Positions 37,256-47,069 are shown, counted from the stretch's first letter. The stretch is 64,000 nt of DNA from Streptomyces sp. Tue6028 (GCF_002300165.1 NZ_MLCE01000018.1:1-64000), one strand, 5' to 3'. Notes: generated from the letters alone by a model not told the origin. Numbers and translations: made by a program.

Positions 37256-37454
37256 GCCAGCTCCTGTTGTCCGCTGGACGAGCACCCCCGGCGAACGGGG
37301 GCGAGGGACGGGTGCGTCCCTTCAACCAGTGGACGCTTTCGCGCACGCGAACGCATCAGGCCTGTCGACTGTTGGATGCGTTTTGGCCGTTCCTTGTCGG
37401 AAAGGTCCCGCCACCCGGCCTGGGCTTTGCCTTGCGGCACAGCCCTTTGCCCTT

Positions 37455-38312
37455 CTATGGGGCGCTTCGTTCGGCATTCTTTGCCGCGACGACGGCATCG
37501 AAGACCTCACGTTTGGGAATGCCTGCTTCCGCGGCCACCGCAGCGATCGCCTCCTTGCGCCGCTCCCCCGCCTCCTCACGCACCCGCACCCTGCGCACCA
37601 GCTCGGCGGCGTCCAGCTCCTCGGCGCCCTTCTGCGCGGCGCCCTCGACGACGACGGTGATCTCCCCGCGCACGCCCTCGGCGGCCCAGGCCGCGAGCTC
37701 GCCCAGCGGACCCCGCTTGACCTCTTCGTACGTCTTCGTCAGCTCCCGGCAGACGGCGGCGCGCCGCTCCGTCCCGAACACCTCGGCCATCGCGGCGAGC
37801 GTGTCGTCGAGCCGGTGCGGAGCCTCGAAGTAGACGAGGGTGCGGCGCTCGTCGGCGACCTCGCGCAGCCGCGACAGGCGCTCGCCCGCCTTGCGCGGCA
37901 GGAAGCCCTCGAAGCAGAAGCGGTCGACGGGCAGCCCCGACAGCGCCAGCGCCGTGAGCACGGCGGAGGGGCCGGGTACGGCGGTGACCTTGATGTCCTT
38001 CTCCACGGCGGCGGCGACCAGCCGGTAGCCGGGGTCCGACACGGACGGCATGCCGGCGTCGGTCACCAGCAGCACCCGCGCTCCGCCGGCCAGCGCCTCG
38101 ACCAGCTCCGGTGTGCGGGCGGCCTCGTTCCCCTCGAAGTAGGACACGACGCGTCCGGCGGGCTGCACGCCCAGCGCCTGGGTGAGCCGGCGCAGCCGGC
38201 GGGTGTCCTCTGCGGCGACCACGTCGGCCCCGGCCAGTTCCGCGGCGAGCCGCGGCGGCGCGTCCTCGATGTCGCCGATGGGGGTGCCTGCCAACACAAG
38301 GGTTCCTGTCAC
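37455..38312 (-). CDS. rsmI: 16S rRNA (cytidine(1402)-2'-O)-methyltransferase
   Basis: RsmI 2'-O-methylates C1402 in the decoding centre of 16S rRNA. The 285-residue tetrapyrrole-methylase-fold protein has LAGTPIGDIEDAPPR, AAEDTRRLRRL, VTDAGMPSVSDPGYRLV and VPGPSAVLTALALSGLP. The start is a GTG with GGAG upstream. It is divergent from pmt, with 250 bases between. Confidence 0.96.
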   Translation of the reverse strand: MTGTLVLAGTPIGDIEDAPPRLAAELAGADVVAAEDTRRLRRLTQALGVQPAGRVVSYFEGNEAARTPELVEALAGGARVLLVTDAGMPSVSDPGYRLVAAAVEKDIKVTAVPGPSAVLTALALSGLPVDRFCFEGFLPRKAGERLSRLREVADERRTLVYFEAPHRLDDTLAAMAEVFGTERRAAVCRELTKTYEEVKRGPLGELAAWAAEGVRGEITVVVEGAAQKGAEELDAAELVRRVRVREEAGERRKEAIAAVAAEAGIPKREVFDAVVAAKNAERSAP

Positions 38313-38562
38313 GGCTCCATCCTCGCAGGGCCCGGCGGCGTCGGTCGCCGCCCGCCCTGCCTCGGTCGCCGCCCGCCCTGCCGCCGCCCCGCCCGGAGAT
38401 CCGCGCTGGGCACCCGCCCGGGAATCCGGCTCCGGCGCCCGCGCGGAATCCGGCTCGGGTGTGCGGCCGGAATCGGGCTCGGGTGTCCGCCCGGACAGCG
38501 GCTTCCACCCATTTACGGCCGGTGCACGGGACTCCCACAGACCTGTTCCCTACGATGGCGCG
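38313..38562. repeat. divergent rsmI/pmt promoter region with short repeats
   Basis: At 38340-38385 a CGGTCGCCGCCCGCCCTGCC unit occurs twice in tandem. From 38420 to 38495 a GGAATCCGGCTCGGGTGTGC-like unit of about 30 bases repeats imperfectly. The pmt -10-like TACGAT is at 38551-38556. Confidence 0.6.
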
Positions 38563-40302
38563 GTGACCAGTACCGCGTCCTCCACGGACACCCGGCAGGG
38601 GCAGGCCATCGACGCGCAGTGGCCGTCGTGGCAGCTGCGGCTGCGCCGCTTCGGCTACACGGCGCCGCCCAGAAGCGATGTGCGCGACCGGCTCGTACCG
38701 CCGTACTCCGAGCCCAGCCCTCGCATCTGGGCCACGCTCGGGCTGCGCCACGAGGTCGCGGAGCGCATCACGCGCTGGTCCGGCTGGGGCGGCCCGTTGC
38801 TGGTGACCCTGATGGCCGGGCTGATGCGGTTCTGGCACCTGGGCAGCCCGAAGGCGGTGATATTCGACGAGACGTACTACGCCAAGGACGCCTGGGCGCT
38901 CATCCACCGCGGCTACGAGGTCAACTGGGCGAAGGACGCCAACGACCTGATCCTCCAGGGCAACGGCCATGTGACCGTCCCGAGCGACGCCGCGTACGTC
39001 GTGCATCCGCCCGTCGGCAAGTACGTCATCGGGCTCGGCGAGTGGATGTTCGGGTTCAACCCCTTCGGCTGGCGGTTCATGACCGCGCTGCTCGGCACGC
39101 TGTCGGTGCTGCTGCTGTGCCGGATCGGGCGACGGCTGTTCCGCTCCACCTTCCTGGGCTGCCTCGCGGGCGCGCTGATGGCGGTGGACGGGCTGCACTT
39201 CGTGATGAGCCGCACCTCGCTGCTCGACGGCGTGCTCATGTTCTTCGTGCTGGCCGCCTTCGGCTGCCTGGTCGTCGACCGCGACCACGCCCGCGCCCGG
39301 CTCGCGGCCGCACTGCCCACCGACGGGGACGGGGTGGTGCGTCCCGACGCGCACATCGCCGAGACGACCCGCCTCGGATGGCGCCCCTGGCGCTGGGGCG
39401 CGGGCCTGATGCTGGGCCTGGCCATCGGCACCAAGTGGAACGGCCTCTACATCCTCGCCGCGTTCTGCGTCATGGCGGTCCTGTGGGACGCGGCCTCGCG
39501 CCGGGTGGCGGGCGCCCGCCACCCCTACCTCGCGGCGCTCCGGCACGACACCGGCATCACGTTCCTCGCGACGGTCCCGGTCGCGCTGGCCGTCTACCTC
39601 ACCTCCTGGCTCGGCTGGATCCTGTCCCCGGACAACGGCAGGGGCGGCTACTTCCGCAACTGGGCGGTGACCGACGGCAGGGGCGGTCACTGGACCTGGC
39701 TGCCCGACTGGCTGCGCAGCCTGTGGCACTACGAACACGAGGTCTACAAGTTCCACGTCGGGCTGTCCTCGCCGCACACCTACCAGTCGAACCCGTGGAG
39801 CTGGCTCGTCCTCGGCCGCCCGGTCTCGTACTTCTACGAGTCCCCGCTGCCCGGCAAGGACGGCTGCCCCGCCGACGCGGGCGACAAGTGCGCCCGCGAG
39901 GTGCTGGCGCTGGGCACCCCGCTCCTGTGGTGGGCGGCCTGCCTCGCGGTCCTCTACGTGCTGTGGCGCTGGGCGTTCCGCCGCGACTGGCGCGCGGGCG
40001 CGATCGCCTGCGGCATCGCGGCCGGCTATCTGCCGTGGTTCATGTACCAGGAACGCACGATCTTCTTCTTCTACGCCGTCGTCTTCGTGCCGTTCCTCTG
40101 CCTGGCCGTCGCCATGCTGATCGGCGCGATCCTCGGCCCACCCGGCTGCGGAGAACGCCGCCGCGTGATCGGCGCGGCCGGCGCCGGCGTCCTGGTCCTG
40201 CTGATCGCGTGGAACTTCATCTACTTCTGGCCCCTGTACACCGGCACCTCGATCCCCATAGACGACTGGAGATCGAGGATGTGGCTGGACACCTGGGTCT
40301 AG
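38563..40302 (+). CDS. pmt: protein O-mannosyltransferase (Pmt)
   Basis: Pmt moves mannose from polyprenyl-phosphate-mannose to exported proteins. The 579-residue GT39 membrane protein has the luminal Asp-Glu motif in AVIFDETYYAKDAWALI, AYVVHPPVGKYVIGLGEWMFG, DGLHFVMSRTSLLDGVLMFF, and about ten membrane segments. In S. coelicolor, Pmt is linked to glycoprotein synthesis and phage phiC31 infection. TACGAT lies 6 bases before the GTG with no ribosome site, a leaderless pattern. Confidence 0.95.
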   Translation: MTSTASSTDTRQGQAIDAQWPSWQLRLRRFGYTAPPRSDVRDRLVPPYSEPSPRIWATLGLRHEVAERITRWSGWGGPLLVTLMAGLMRFWHLGSPKAVIFDETYYAKDAWALIHRGYEVNWAKDANDLILQGNGHVTVPSDAAYVVHPPVGKYVIGLGEWMFGFNPFGWRFMTALLGTLSVLLLCRIGRRLFRSTFLGCLAGALMAVDGLHFVMSRTSLLDGVLMFFVLAAFGCLVVDRDHARARLAAALPTDGDGVVRPDAHIAETTRLGWRPWRWGAGLMLGLAIGTKWNGLYILAAFCVMAVLWDAASRRVAGARHPYLAALRHDTGITFLATVPVALAVYLTSWLGWILSPDNGRGGYFRNWAVTDGRGGHWTWLPDWLRSLWHYEHEVYKFHVGLSSPHTYQSNPWSWLVLGRPVSYFYESPLPGKDGCPADAGDKCAREVLALGTPLLWWAACLAVLYVLWRWAFRRDWRAGAIACGIAAGYLPWFMYQERTIFFFYAVVFVPFLCLAVAMLIGAILGPPGCGERRRVIGAAGAGVLVLLIAWNFIYFWPLYTGTSIPIDDWRSRMWLDTWV

Positions 40303-40332
40303 CCGCTCGGACATACGACGGCGGACATACGA

Positions 40333-40361
40333 CGACGGCGCGGCGGACTGCCGCGCCGTCG
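40333..40361. terminator. bidirectional hairpin after pmt
   Basis: The 12-bp arms CGACGGCGCGGC and GCCGCGCCGTCG enclose the loop GGACT. It sits between convergent pmt and the exported protein gene. Confidence 0.85.
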
Positions 40362-40439
40362 GTCGTTTCCGGCTGTCGCGGGCCGCGTCGTACGCCGGCT
40401 GTCCTGTGCCGTTCTCGTACGCCCCGCGGCCCGCCCGGG

Positions 40440-40937
40440 CTAGTCGAGCGTCACGACCAGGCCTCCGGTCCGTGCCTGTTCGTTCGTGATCCGGTGCTTC
40501 CCGTGCCAGCCGACCTGCACCGAGTACGACGCCGATCCGCCCGGCACCCCGCGCACGGCGATCGGGAAGACACACCTCGAGGAGCTGTCGTAGGCGCCGC
40601 TTCCGAGCGACCCGGTCGCGACGACCCGGCCCGCCGAGTCGTAGACGGTCACCAGTGCGCCCTTGTCGATGTCGCTCAACTCGTGACTCCCTACGCAGGA
40701 CCCCGTGGCTCCGGGGTTGCCCTTGGCGCGTGCCTGTCCCACCAGCGTGAACGGCCGGTCGTCGTCGGATCCGGACAGATTCCATGCCAGCGCGACGGCA
40801 CCCGAACCGACCACGAGCCCGGCAGCCGCCGACGCCACCAGGGCGCCCCGGAACCGACGCCCCCGTGTGGGCCCGGGCCGTGCCGGCGCCGAGGCAGGCG
40901 GCGGAGCGACCCCGCCGTCGACTGATTCATCAGACAT
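40440..40937 (-). CDS. anchored exported protein, function unknown
   Basis: This 165-residue protein has a basic, Pro-rich N-terminus, one membrane helix (about residues 30-52, ALVASAAAGLVVGSGAVALAW), and an extracytoplasmic domain of about 110 residues with Cys in GATGSCVGSHELSDIDKG and SSSRCVFPIAVRGVPG. The pattern suggests a small beta-sandwich with one disulfide. No ribosome site precedes the ATG; CATGCT 6 bases upstream may be the -10 of a leaderless message. It might be a Pmt substrate, but nothing shows it. Confidence 0.75.
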   Translation of the reverse strand: MSDESVDGGVAPPPASAPARPGPTRGRRFRGALVASAAAGLVVGSGAVALAWNLSGSDDDRPFTLVGQARAKGNPGATGSCVGSHELSDIDKGALVTVYDSAGRVVATGSLGSGAYDSSSRCVFPIAVRGVPGGSASYSVQVGWHGKHRITNEQARTGGLVVTLD

Positions 40938-41300
40938 GTGCGCAGCATGGCATCGAGCGGCACCACCGTACGTCACAGTCGCATCACAGCCACGACCCTC
41001 CGTCCCCCGGTCCGGCGAGGGCGACTCGGCCGGCCAATCGTCCGGAGGCGCGGGCGAGTTGGGGGCGCCGGCGATCACCGGCCGGGCTGCGGACGCGCAG
41101 CCACCGGTGCGCCGCGGTCCGTCAAGTCACGGGTTCCCCTGCCACGCGATCACGGGGCATGACGATCTCCGCACAGCGGGTGCTAATGGGTCATACGGCT
41201 CATACGGAGCAAGTGGCCCGCCCGCACCGTCCGGCACAGCCTCGGCGATGCGGCGCACGGGACGCGTTCCCCCTCCCCCGCACGAAAGGCGGTGGCTGTC
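40938..41300. other. intergenic region, divergent promoters
   Basis: These 363 bases separate two divergent genes. I see no supported gene. An imperfect duplicated GGGTCATACGG / GGCTCATACGG occurs at 41187-41207, upstream of the DUF4389 gene. Other structure was not found. Confidence 0.5.
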
Positions 41301-41990
41301 ATGCCCCCAGCTTCCCCCCACCCCCTGCGCGTCGAAGCGACGCTGGACCCCCGGCTCACCCGATGGATGTGGCTGGTGAAGTGGCTCCTCGCCGTCCCGC
41401 ACTACGTCGTCCTGTTCTTCCTGCAGATCGCGTTCCTGCTGGTGAGCGTCGTCGCGTTCTTCAGCATCCTCATCACCGGGCGCTATCCCCGGCCGCTCTT
41501 CGACTTCAACGTCGGGGTCATACGCTGGAAAACGCGCGTCGACTACTACGCCTCCGTGGTGCTCGGCACGGACGAGTACCCGCCGTTCACGCTCAAGGAC
41601 GTGCCCGGCTACCCGGTCCACGTCGACGTCGCCTATCCCGCGCGGCTCTCACGCGGGCTGGTCCTGGTCAAGTGGCTGCTGGCCATCCCGCAGTTCCTGG
41701 TGATCGCGGTCCTGGTGGGCGGCGGTCTGACCACCTACCGGTACCTACAGCACTACGGCCCCCTCTCCTTCGGAGTCATCGGCCTGCTCTCCCTGATCGC
41801 GGCGGTGATCCTGGCGTTCACCGGGACCTACCCGCGCGGCCTGTTCGATCTCCTCATGGGCCTGGTGCGCTGGATGCTGCGCGTGATCGTCTACGTGTTC
41901 CTCATGACCGACCGGTACCCGCCGTTCCGGCTGGACGCGGGCGGGCGCGAACCCGCCCCGGGCGCGGTGCAGCCGGCCGGCGGCGGATGA
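41301..41990 (+). CDS. DUF4389-family membrane protein
   Basis: This protein of about 229 residues has two similar halves. Each carries VKWLLAVPHYVV/VKWLLAIPQFLV and a YP-F-D pattern (GRYPRPLFDFNVGVIRW, GTYPRGLFDLLMGLVRW) followed by TDEYPPF or TDRYPPF. This internal duplication is typical of DUF4389 proteins. There are four or more membrane helices. The ATG at 41301 has AAAGGCGG upstream; a GTG at 41292 is an alternative. The family's role is unknown. Confidence 0.87.
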   Translation: MPPASPHPLRVEATLDPRLTRWMWLVKWLLAVPHYVVLFFLQIAFLLVSVVAFFSILITGRYPRPLFDFNVGVIRWKTRVDYYASVVLGTDEYPPFTLKDVPGYPVHVDVAYPARLSRGLVLVKWLLAIPQFLVIAVLVGGGLTTYRYLQHYGPLSFGVIGLLSLIAAVILAFTGTYPRGLFDLLMGLVRWMLRVIVYVFLMTDRYPPFRLDAGGREPAPGAVQPAGGG

Positions 41991-42222
41991 TCCGTCCCTC
42001 ACCCCCGACCCTCCGACTCTCCGACCCGGTGCGAGGGCGCGGCGAACCGCCGCGCTCTCGCACCGTTCGCACAAACCCATGAATGAACAGCGTTCAAGGT
42101 TGTGGCCCGTTGTCCGGTTCGGTCCTGTTTCTGATCTCTCTTCGGACAACATCTGGAAACTCCGGTCACGGCCGTCACTGCCCGGGCCTACAGTGCGAAG
42201 GCTTACGGGGAGGGGCGGCGCA

Positions 42223-43842
42223 ATGCGCAGAGGGGCGAAGGCTGTCGTCATCGGCAGCGTGTTCACGGTGATGGTGGGGGGCGCCGGGTACGGCGCGTAC
42301 AACCTGGTGACCGCGGTCAGCGGGGACGGGGGCACGGCCGGGCCGGCACCCGTGAAGACCGGCCCGCCGAGCGGCGCGGAGGTCAAGGAGACCAGCCGCG
42401 CCTTCTTCGCGGCCTGGGAGAAGGGCGACGCGGCCAAGGCGGCGCGGTACACCAACTACGCGACGGCGGCCGAGTCGCTGCTGGCCTCCTACAGCGCCGA
42501 GGCCCACCTGACGAAGGTACGGATCACACCGGGCACGCCGTCCGGCACGACCGTGCCGTTCTCGGTGAGCGCGACGGTGTCGTACGAGGGGAAGAGCAAG
42601 CCCTTCTCGTACGACTCCGAACTGAGCGTCGTGCGGGGCGAGACGACGGGGAAGGCGCTGGTCGGCTGGAAGCCGTCCGTCGTGCACCCCGAGCTGAAGG
42701 ACGGGGACACGCTGGTCACGGGCGAGTCGGCGAGCCCGGCGATCGAGGCCGTGGACCGGAACAACGTTGTCCTGACGAAGGAGAAGTACCCCTCTCTGGG
42801 GCCGATCCTGGACGCGCTGCGCGACAAGTACGGTGACACGGCGGGCGGTTCGCCCGGGATCGAACTGGCCGTCCGGCACGGCGACCAGAGCCCGGACACC
42901 CCGCTGGTGACGCTCGCGAAGGGGCGCGCGGGCAAGGTCCGCACCACGCTCAGCGCGAACGCGCAGGCCGCCGCGGAGAAGGCCGTCCGCCAGTACGACG
43001 AGTCGTCGGTGGTGGCGGTGAAGCCGAGCACCGGCGAGGTCCTCGCGGTCGCCAACCACCGCGAGGACGGCTTCAACGCGGCCTTCCTCGGCAAGCTCGC
43101 CCCCGGCTCCACGATGAAGATCATCAGCGCCGCCATGTTCATCGACCGCGGCGTCACGACGGCGACCGGTCCCGCGCCCTGCCCGCCCGAGGCCGTGTGG
43201 CAGAGCCAGACCTTCCACAACCTGAAGAACATGCCGCCCAACGAGAACGCCACGCTGTCCGAATCGTTCGCGCGCTCCTGCAACACGGCGTTCGTGAAGT
43301 ACGCGGACGATCTCAAGGTCGACTGGCTCACGAACGAGGCGCAGCAGAACTTCGGCCTCGGCCAGAACAACTGGAAGACCGGGATCCCGTCCTTCGACGG
43401 CTCCGTCCCCGCCTCCGGGGGCCCGGACACGGCCGCCAACCTGATCGGCCAGGGTCAGGTCCAGATGTCGCCGCTGAACATGGCGTCGGTGACGGCCACC
43501 GCCGTGACGGGCGTCTTCCGGCAGCCGGTCATCGTGCCGCGCGCCCTCGACGACCGTGAGCTGGCCAAGGCCAAGGGCCTGTCCGCGGGCACGGTCGCCC
43601 AGCTGCGGGCCATGATGAACCGCACCGCGATCAGCGGCACCGCCGCCCAGGTGATGGCCGGGCTCGGCCCGAACTACGGCGCCAAGACCGGTTCCGCCGA
43701 GGTCGACGGCCAGGCGAAGTCGAACAGCTGGTTCACCGGCTACCGCAACGACGTCGCGGCGGCCGCCATGACCCAGGAGGGCGGTCACGGGGGCGACGCC
43801 GCCGGTCCGATCGTCGCAGCTGTGCTACGAACCGGTGGCTGA
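42223..43842 (+). CDS. penicillin-binding protein (transpeptidase), first of tandem pair
   Basis: This 539-residue peptidoglycan D,D-transpeptidase has a short cytoplasmic tail, membrane anchor (about 6-27), an NTF2-like N-terminal domain (about 45-160, with AWEKGDAAKAARYT), a PBP-dimer-like middle region, and a transpeptidase domain. Active-site motifs are Ser296-Thr-Met-Lys, Ser352-Cys-Asn and Lys488-Thr-Gly. GGGGAGGGG precedes the ATG. A paralogue follows 96 bases downstream. A role in sporulation or septal wall synthesis is plausible in Streptomyces but not shown. Confidence 0.93.
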   Translation: MRRGAKAVVIGSVFTVMVGGAGYGAYNLVTAVSGDGGTAGPAPVKTGPPSGAEVKETSRAFFAAWEKGDAAKAARYTNYATAAESLLASYSAEAHLTKVRITPGTPSGTTVPFSVSATVSYEGKSKPFSYDSELSVVRGETTGKALVGWKPSVVHPELKDGDTLVTGESASPAIEAVDRNNVVLTKEKYPSLGPILDALRDKYGDTAGGSPGIELAVRHGDQSPDTPLVTLAKGRAGKVRTTLSANAQAAAEKAVRQYDESSVVAVKPSTGEVLAVANHREDGFNAAFLGKLAPGSTMKIISAAMFIDRGVTTATGPAPCPPEAVWQSQTFHNLKNMPPNENATLSESFARSCNTAFVKYADDLKVDWLTNEAQQNFGLGQNNWKTGIPSFDGSVPASGGPDTAANLIGQGQVQMSPLNMASVTATAVTGVFRQPVIVPRALDDRELAKAKGLSAGTVAQLRAMMNRTAISGTAAQVMAGLGPNYGAKTGSAEVDGQAKSNSWFTGYRNDVAAAAMTQEGGHGGDAAGPIVAAVLRTGG

Positions 43843-43938
43843 AGTCACCCCGGACGGAGCGGGACCCTAGGGTGGTGGTCATCGTTGGAAACATGAGGCC
43901 ACGGGGGCACCAGGGTATTCAGCGGAGGACGAGTAGCT

Positions 43939-45609
43939 GTGGGCAAGAGAAGACGCGTCGCCGAGCGGCGGAAGACGAAGCAGCCCGCCGTGCTCGGCGG
44001 GGTGATCGCCGTCGTCGTGGTCGGCGGGGCGTTCGGCGTCTACAGCCTGTACGACGGCGGAGCGGCGGCCGACGAGGGATCGCAGGCCACCACCCGCAAG
44101 GCCGTGAAGACGGGCCCGCTGTCGGCGGCCGAGGTGCACAAGGCCTCGACGGCCTTCCTCACCGCCTGGCAGAGCGGCGACGTCGCGAAGGCCGCCGCGG
44201 CCACCGACGACTCTGCCTCCGCGGCCACCACGCTGACCGGCTACGCCAAGGAGGCGCACATCACCGGTGTGACGCTGACCGGCGGCACGCGGTCGGGCGC
44301 CGCCGTCCCGTTCTCCGTCAAGGCCACCGTCACCTACAAGGGCAAGACCAAGCCCCTCGCGTACGAGTCGAAACTGACGGTCGTGCGGCGCGCCAAGGAC
44401 GGCGTTCCGCTGGTCGGCTGGGCGTCGTCCGTCGTCCACCCGGACCTCCAGGACGGCGACCGGCTCGTCACCGGCGAGTCGGGCACGCCCCCGGTCAGGG
44501 CCCTCGACCGTGAGGGCAAGGAGCTGACCGCCGCGAAGTACCCCTCGCTGGGCACCGTCCTCGACGGGCTGCGCGAGAAGTACGGCAAGACGGCCGGCGG
44601 CAAGGCGGGCATCGAGCTGCGCGTGGTCCGCAAGGCCGCGAAGAAGGGCACGCAGAAGACCCCCGACAAGACCCTGCTGACGCTGAGCGAGGGCACGCCG
44701 GGCACCGTGGAGACGACGCTCAGCCCGGCCCTCCAGTCGGCCGCCGAGCGCCAGGTGGCCGCCAAGGAGAAGGCGTCGGTGGTCGTGATGCGCCCGTCGA
44801 CGGGTGAGATCCTCGCCGTCGCGAACACGAGTCACGGCTTCAACACCGCCTTCCAGGGCTCCCTCGCACCCGGCTCCACGATGAAGGTCATCACGGCATC
44901 GCTGCTGTTCGACAAGGGGCTCGCCTCCGCCGACAAGCCGCACCCGTGCCCCAAGACCGCGACGTACGGCGGCTGGAAGTTCCACAACGACGACGACTTC
45001 GAGATCAAGAACGGCACGTTCAAGGCGAGCTTCGCGCGGTCCTGCAACACGGCCTTCATCACCCAGGCGAAGGAGCTGGAGAACGACGACCTGACCAAGC
45101 AGGCCCAACAGGTCTTCGGGATCGGGCTGAACAACTGGTCCATCGGTGTGCCGTCCTTCGACGGCGCCGTGCCGGTGCAGAGCGCCGCGCAGATGGCGGC
45201 CGAGCTGATGGGCCAGGGCGGCGTCCGGATGAACCCGCTGAACATGGCCTCGATCGCGTCGACCGTCAAGGCCGGCACCTTCCACCAGCCCTACCTGGTC
45301 GCCCCGTCGGTGGACCACCGCACGCTGGCCAAGGCGAGCCGCACCATGTCCGCCTCGACCCTCTCGCAGCTGCGCGAGGTCATGCAGTACACAGCGGGGT
45401 ACGGCACCGCCGCGGAGGCGATGTCCGGCCTCGGCCCGGACTACGGCGCCAAGACCGGCTCCGCCGAGGTGGACGGCCAGAAGAAGCCGAACGGCTGGTT
45501 CACCGCATGGAAGGGCGACCTCGCGGCGGCGGGCGTCGTGCAGCAGGGCGGGCACGGCGGCGACACGGCCGGACCGATCGTGGCGGCCCTGCTCAAGAGC
45601 GGAAGCTAG
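43939..45609 (+). CDS. penicillin-binding protein (transpeptidase), second of tandem pair
   Basis: This 556-residue paralogue of the preceding gene has the same order: basic tail (KRRRVAERRKTKQ), membrane helix (about 17-37), NTF2-like domain (TAWQSGDVAKAAAAT), middle region, and transpeptidase with Ser313-Thr-Met-Lys, Ser368-Cys-Asn and Lys505-Thr-Gly. The GTG start follows GGAGGA. The Lys/Ala-rich insertion VVRKAAKKGTQKTPDK distinguishes it from its neighbour. The pair is probably one operon. Confidence 0.93.
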   Translation: MGKRRRVAERRKTKQPAVLGGVIAVVVVGGAFGVYSLYDGGAAADEGSQATTRKAVKTGPLSAAEVHKASTAFLTAWQSGDVAKAAAATDDSASAATTLTGYAKEAHITGVTLTGGTRSGAAVPFSVKATVTYKGKTKPLAYESKLTVVRRAKDGVPLVGWASSVVHPDLQDGDRLVTGESGTPPVRALDREGKELTAAKYPSLGTVLDGLREKYGKTAGGKAGIELRVVRKAAKKGTQKTPDKTLLTLSEGTPGTVETTLSPALQSAAERQVAAKEKASVVVMRPSTGEILAVANTSHGFNTAFQGSLAPGSTMKVITASLLFDKGLASADKPHPCPKTATYGGWKFHNDDDFEIKNGTFKASFARSCNTAFITQAKELENDDLTKQAQQVFGIGLNNWSIGVPSFDGAVPVQSAAQMAAELMGQGGVRMNPLNMASIASTVKAGTFHQPYLVAPSVDHRTLAKASRTMSASTLSQLREVMQYTAGYGTAAEAMSGLGPDYGAKTGSAEVDGQKKPNGWFTAWKGDLAAAGVVQQGGHGGDTAGPIVAALLKSGS

Positions 45610-45654
45610 ACCGGCCTGAAGAGCGCTGTCAGTGGCCGGCCCTACGCTCCGGGC

Positions 45655-46446
45655 ATGACGTTCCCGCTCCCCGACGGACTGCCCGCCGGCCGCCTGATAG
45701 GCACCCCGGACGGCACCCCGGTCCTGTGGTGCTCCGAGAGACCCCCGGCCGACCCGTATGCGGCCTGGACCGGCCACCAGCGTCAGCAGGCCGCCACTGG
45801 TCTGCTGCCGGTCCTCTGCTACTCCGACGTCCGCCCGACCCCCTTCGACCCCGCGGACGTCGACGCCTTCGACCTCGAAGGCGAACTGGCCAAGAACTGG
45901 GCCGAGTACCGGCGGCGCAGGTTCGCGGTGCCCGACGTGCCGCCGGAGCCGTTCGACTGCCCCGAGGACGTCGAGCCGTGGGAGGACGACCCCGGCCCGC
46001 CCTTCGAGCAGTGGCCGGGACTCGCCCCGGCCACCCTGCCCGGCAGCGGCGTCGACCCGGACGAGGCCGCCCGGGCCGCCTTCGCGCACCTCGTGGACGA
46101 CGACCCGTACGCGCTGACCGAAGCCCGCCTCGGTCTGGTCGCCGCGGAGCGGAGCGCCGACATCCCCGCGCTCCTCGACTGGTACGGCGGCGCTCCGAAG
46201 ACCTTGCTGTGCGCCCTGCTGCGCAGCTGGGAGGACCGCTTCGGGGCCCGGGTCCTCACCCTGGTGGGGGCGACGCTGTACGTCTCCGTGGCGAGCCCGC
46301 CGCGCACCCGGGAACAGGCCGATCGCGTCGCCCTGGAACACCTCCTGACCACGGCCGACAACATCGTGGACGATCCGCCGACGCCGTTCCCCCGGTACGC
46401 GCAGTCCCTCGTCGGCGCCCCGCTGTGGCGTTTCTGGTGGGACTAG
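45655..46446 (+). CDS. DUF4253-domain protein
   Basis: This 263-residue soluble protein has a C-terminal region (about residues 150-263) with IPALLDWYGGAPKTLLCALLRSWEDRFGARVLTLVGATLYVSVASPP and RYAQSLVGAPLWRFWWD, which matches the DUF4253 pattern. The N-terminal half is rich in acidic and Pro residues. TACGCT lies 6 bases before the ATG with no ribosome site, so the message may be leaderless. Function is unknown. Confidence 0.85.
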   Translation: MTFPLPDGLPAGRLIGTPDGTPVLWCSERPPADPYAAWTGHQRQQAATGLLPVLCYSDVRPTPFDPADVDAFDLEGELAKNWAEYRRRRFAVPDVPPEPFDCPEDVEPWEDDPGPPFEQWPGLAPATLPGSGVDPDEAARAAFAHLVDDDPYALTEARLGLVAAERSADIPALLDWYGGAPKTLLCALLRSWEDRFGARVLTLVGATLYVSVASPPRTREQADRVALEHLLTTADNIVDDPPTPFPRYAQSLVGAPLWRFWWD

Positions 46447-46478
46447 GCCCTGTCCGACCGTTCCCGTCTGCCCGGCGA

Positions 46479-46507
46479 CGGACCGGGCCCCGGTGCGGCC
46501 CGGTCCG
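46479..46507 (+). terminator. hairpin after DUF4253 gene
   Basis: The 11-bp arms CGGACCGGGCC and GGCCCGGTCCG enclose a 7-base loop, 33 bases after the stop. Confidence 0.75.
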
Positions 46508-46568
46508 CACACGGGGGCGGCCGGAAGTCGTTCGCGTGCCGCGTACACCGACCGCTAGCGTGCTGCTC

Positions 46569-47069
46569 ATGACCGCCACGGAAGACAACGCCGCCCACCC
46601 ACGTTTCGCCGAGGCCCTCACGGAGCTGGGGCTGGACGAGCTGAACGCACGCATCCGCCGCTTCCCCGACGCGACCCGTACCGCCACCGAGGCGGCCGCC
46701 GCGATCGGCTGCGAGCTGAGCCAGATCTGCAAGTCGCTGATCTTCGCGGCGGACGGCGTGCCGGTGCTCGTGCTCATGGACGGCGCGTCCCGGGTCGACG
46801 TGGAGCTCGTCCGCAAGGAGCTCGGAGCCGAGAAGGTGACCCGGGCCCAGGCCGCCGTGGTGCGGGAGACCACGGGGTACGCGATCGGCGGCGTACCGCC
46901 GTTCGGCCACCGCACCAGGACCCGTGTCCTGGCCGACCGTTCGCTGCTCGCCCACGACACGGTGTGGGCCGCTGCGGGCACCCCGTACGTCGTCTTCCCG
47001 ATGGACCCCGAGAGCCTGGTCGCACACGCCGGGGCCACGCTGGCGGACGTGCGCGAGCAGACCGCGTGA
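46569..47069 (+). CDS. YbaK/EbsC-family aminoacyl-tRNA deacylase
   Basis: This 166-residue protein has the YbaK/ProX fold: TATEAAAAIGCELSQICKSLIFAADG with the conserved Lys, VLMDGASRVDVELVRKELG, and GYAIGGVPPFGH. The family hydrolyses mischarged Cys- or Ala-tRNA-Pro. TAGCGT is 7 bases before the ATG without a ribosome site, so the gene is likely leaderless. The stop overlaps the start of the EamA transporter gene by 4 bases. Confidence 0.92.
   Translation: MTATEDNAAHPRFAEALTELGLDELNARIRRFPDATRTATEAAAAIGCELSQICKSLIFAADGVPVLVLMDGASRVDVELVRKELGAEKVTRAQAAVVRETTGYAIGGVPPFGHRTRTRVLADRSLLAHDTVWAAAGTPYVVFPMDPESLVAHAGATLADVREQTA

Noticed and set aside
37017..40925. 1302-codon open frame on the + strand
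   Set aside because: It crosses rsmI antisense and pmt out of frame, with Arg/Pro-rich low-complexity translation.
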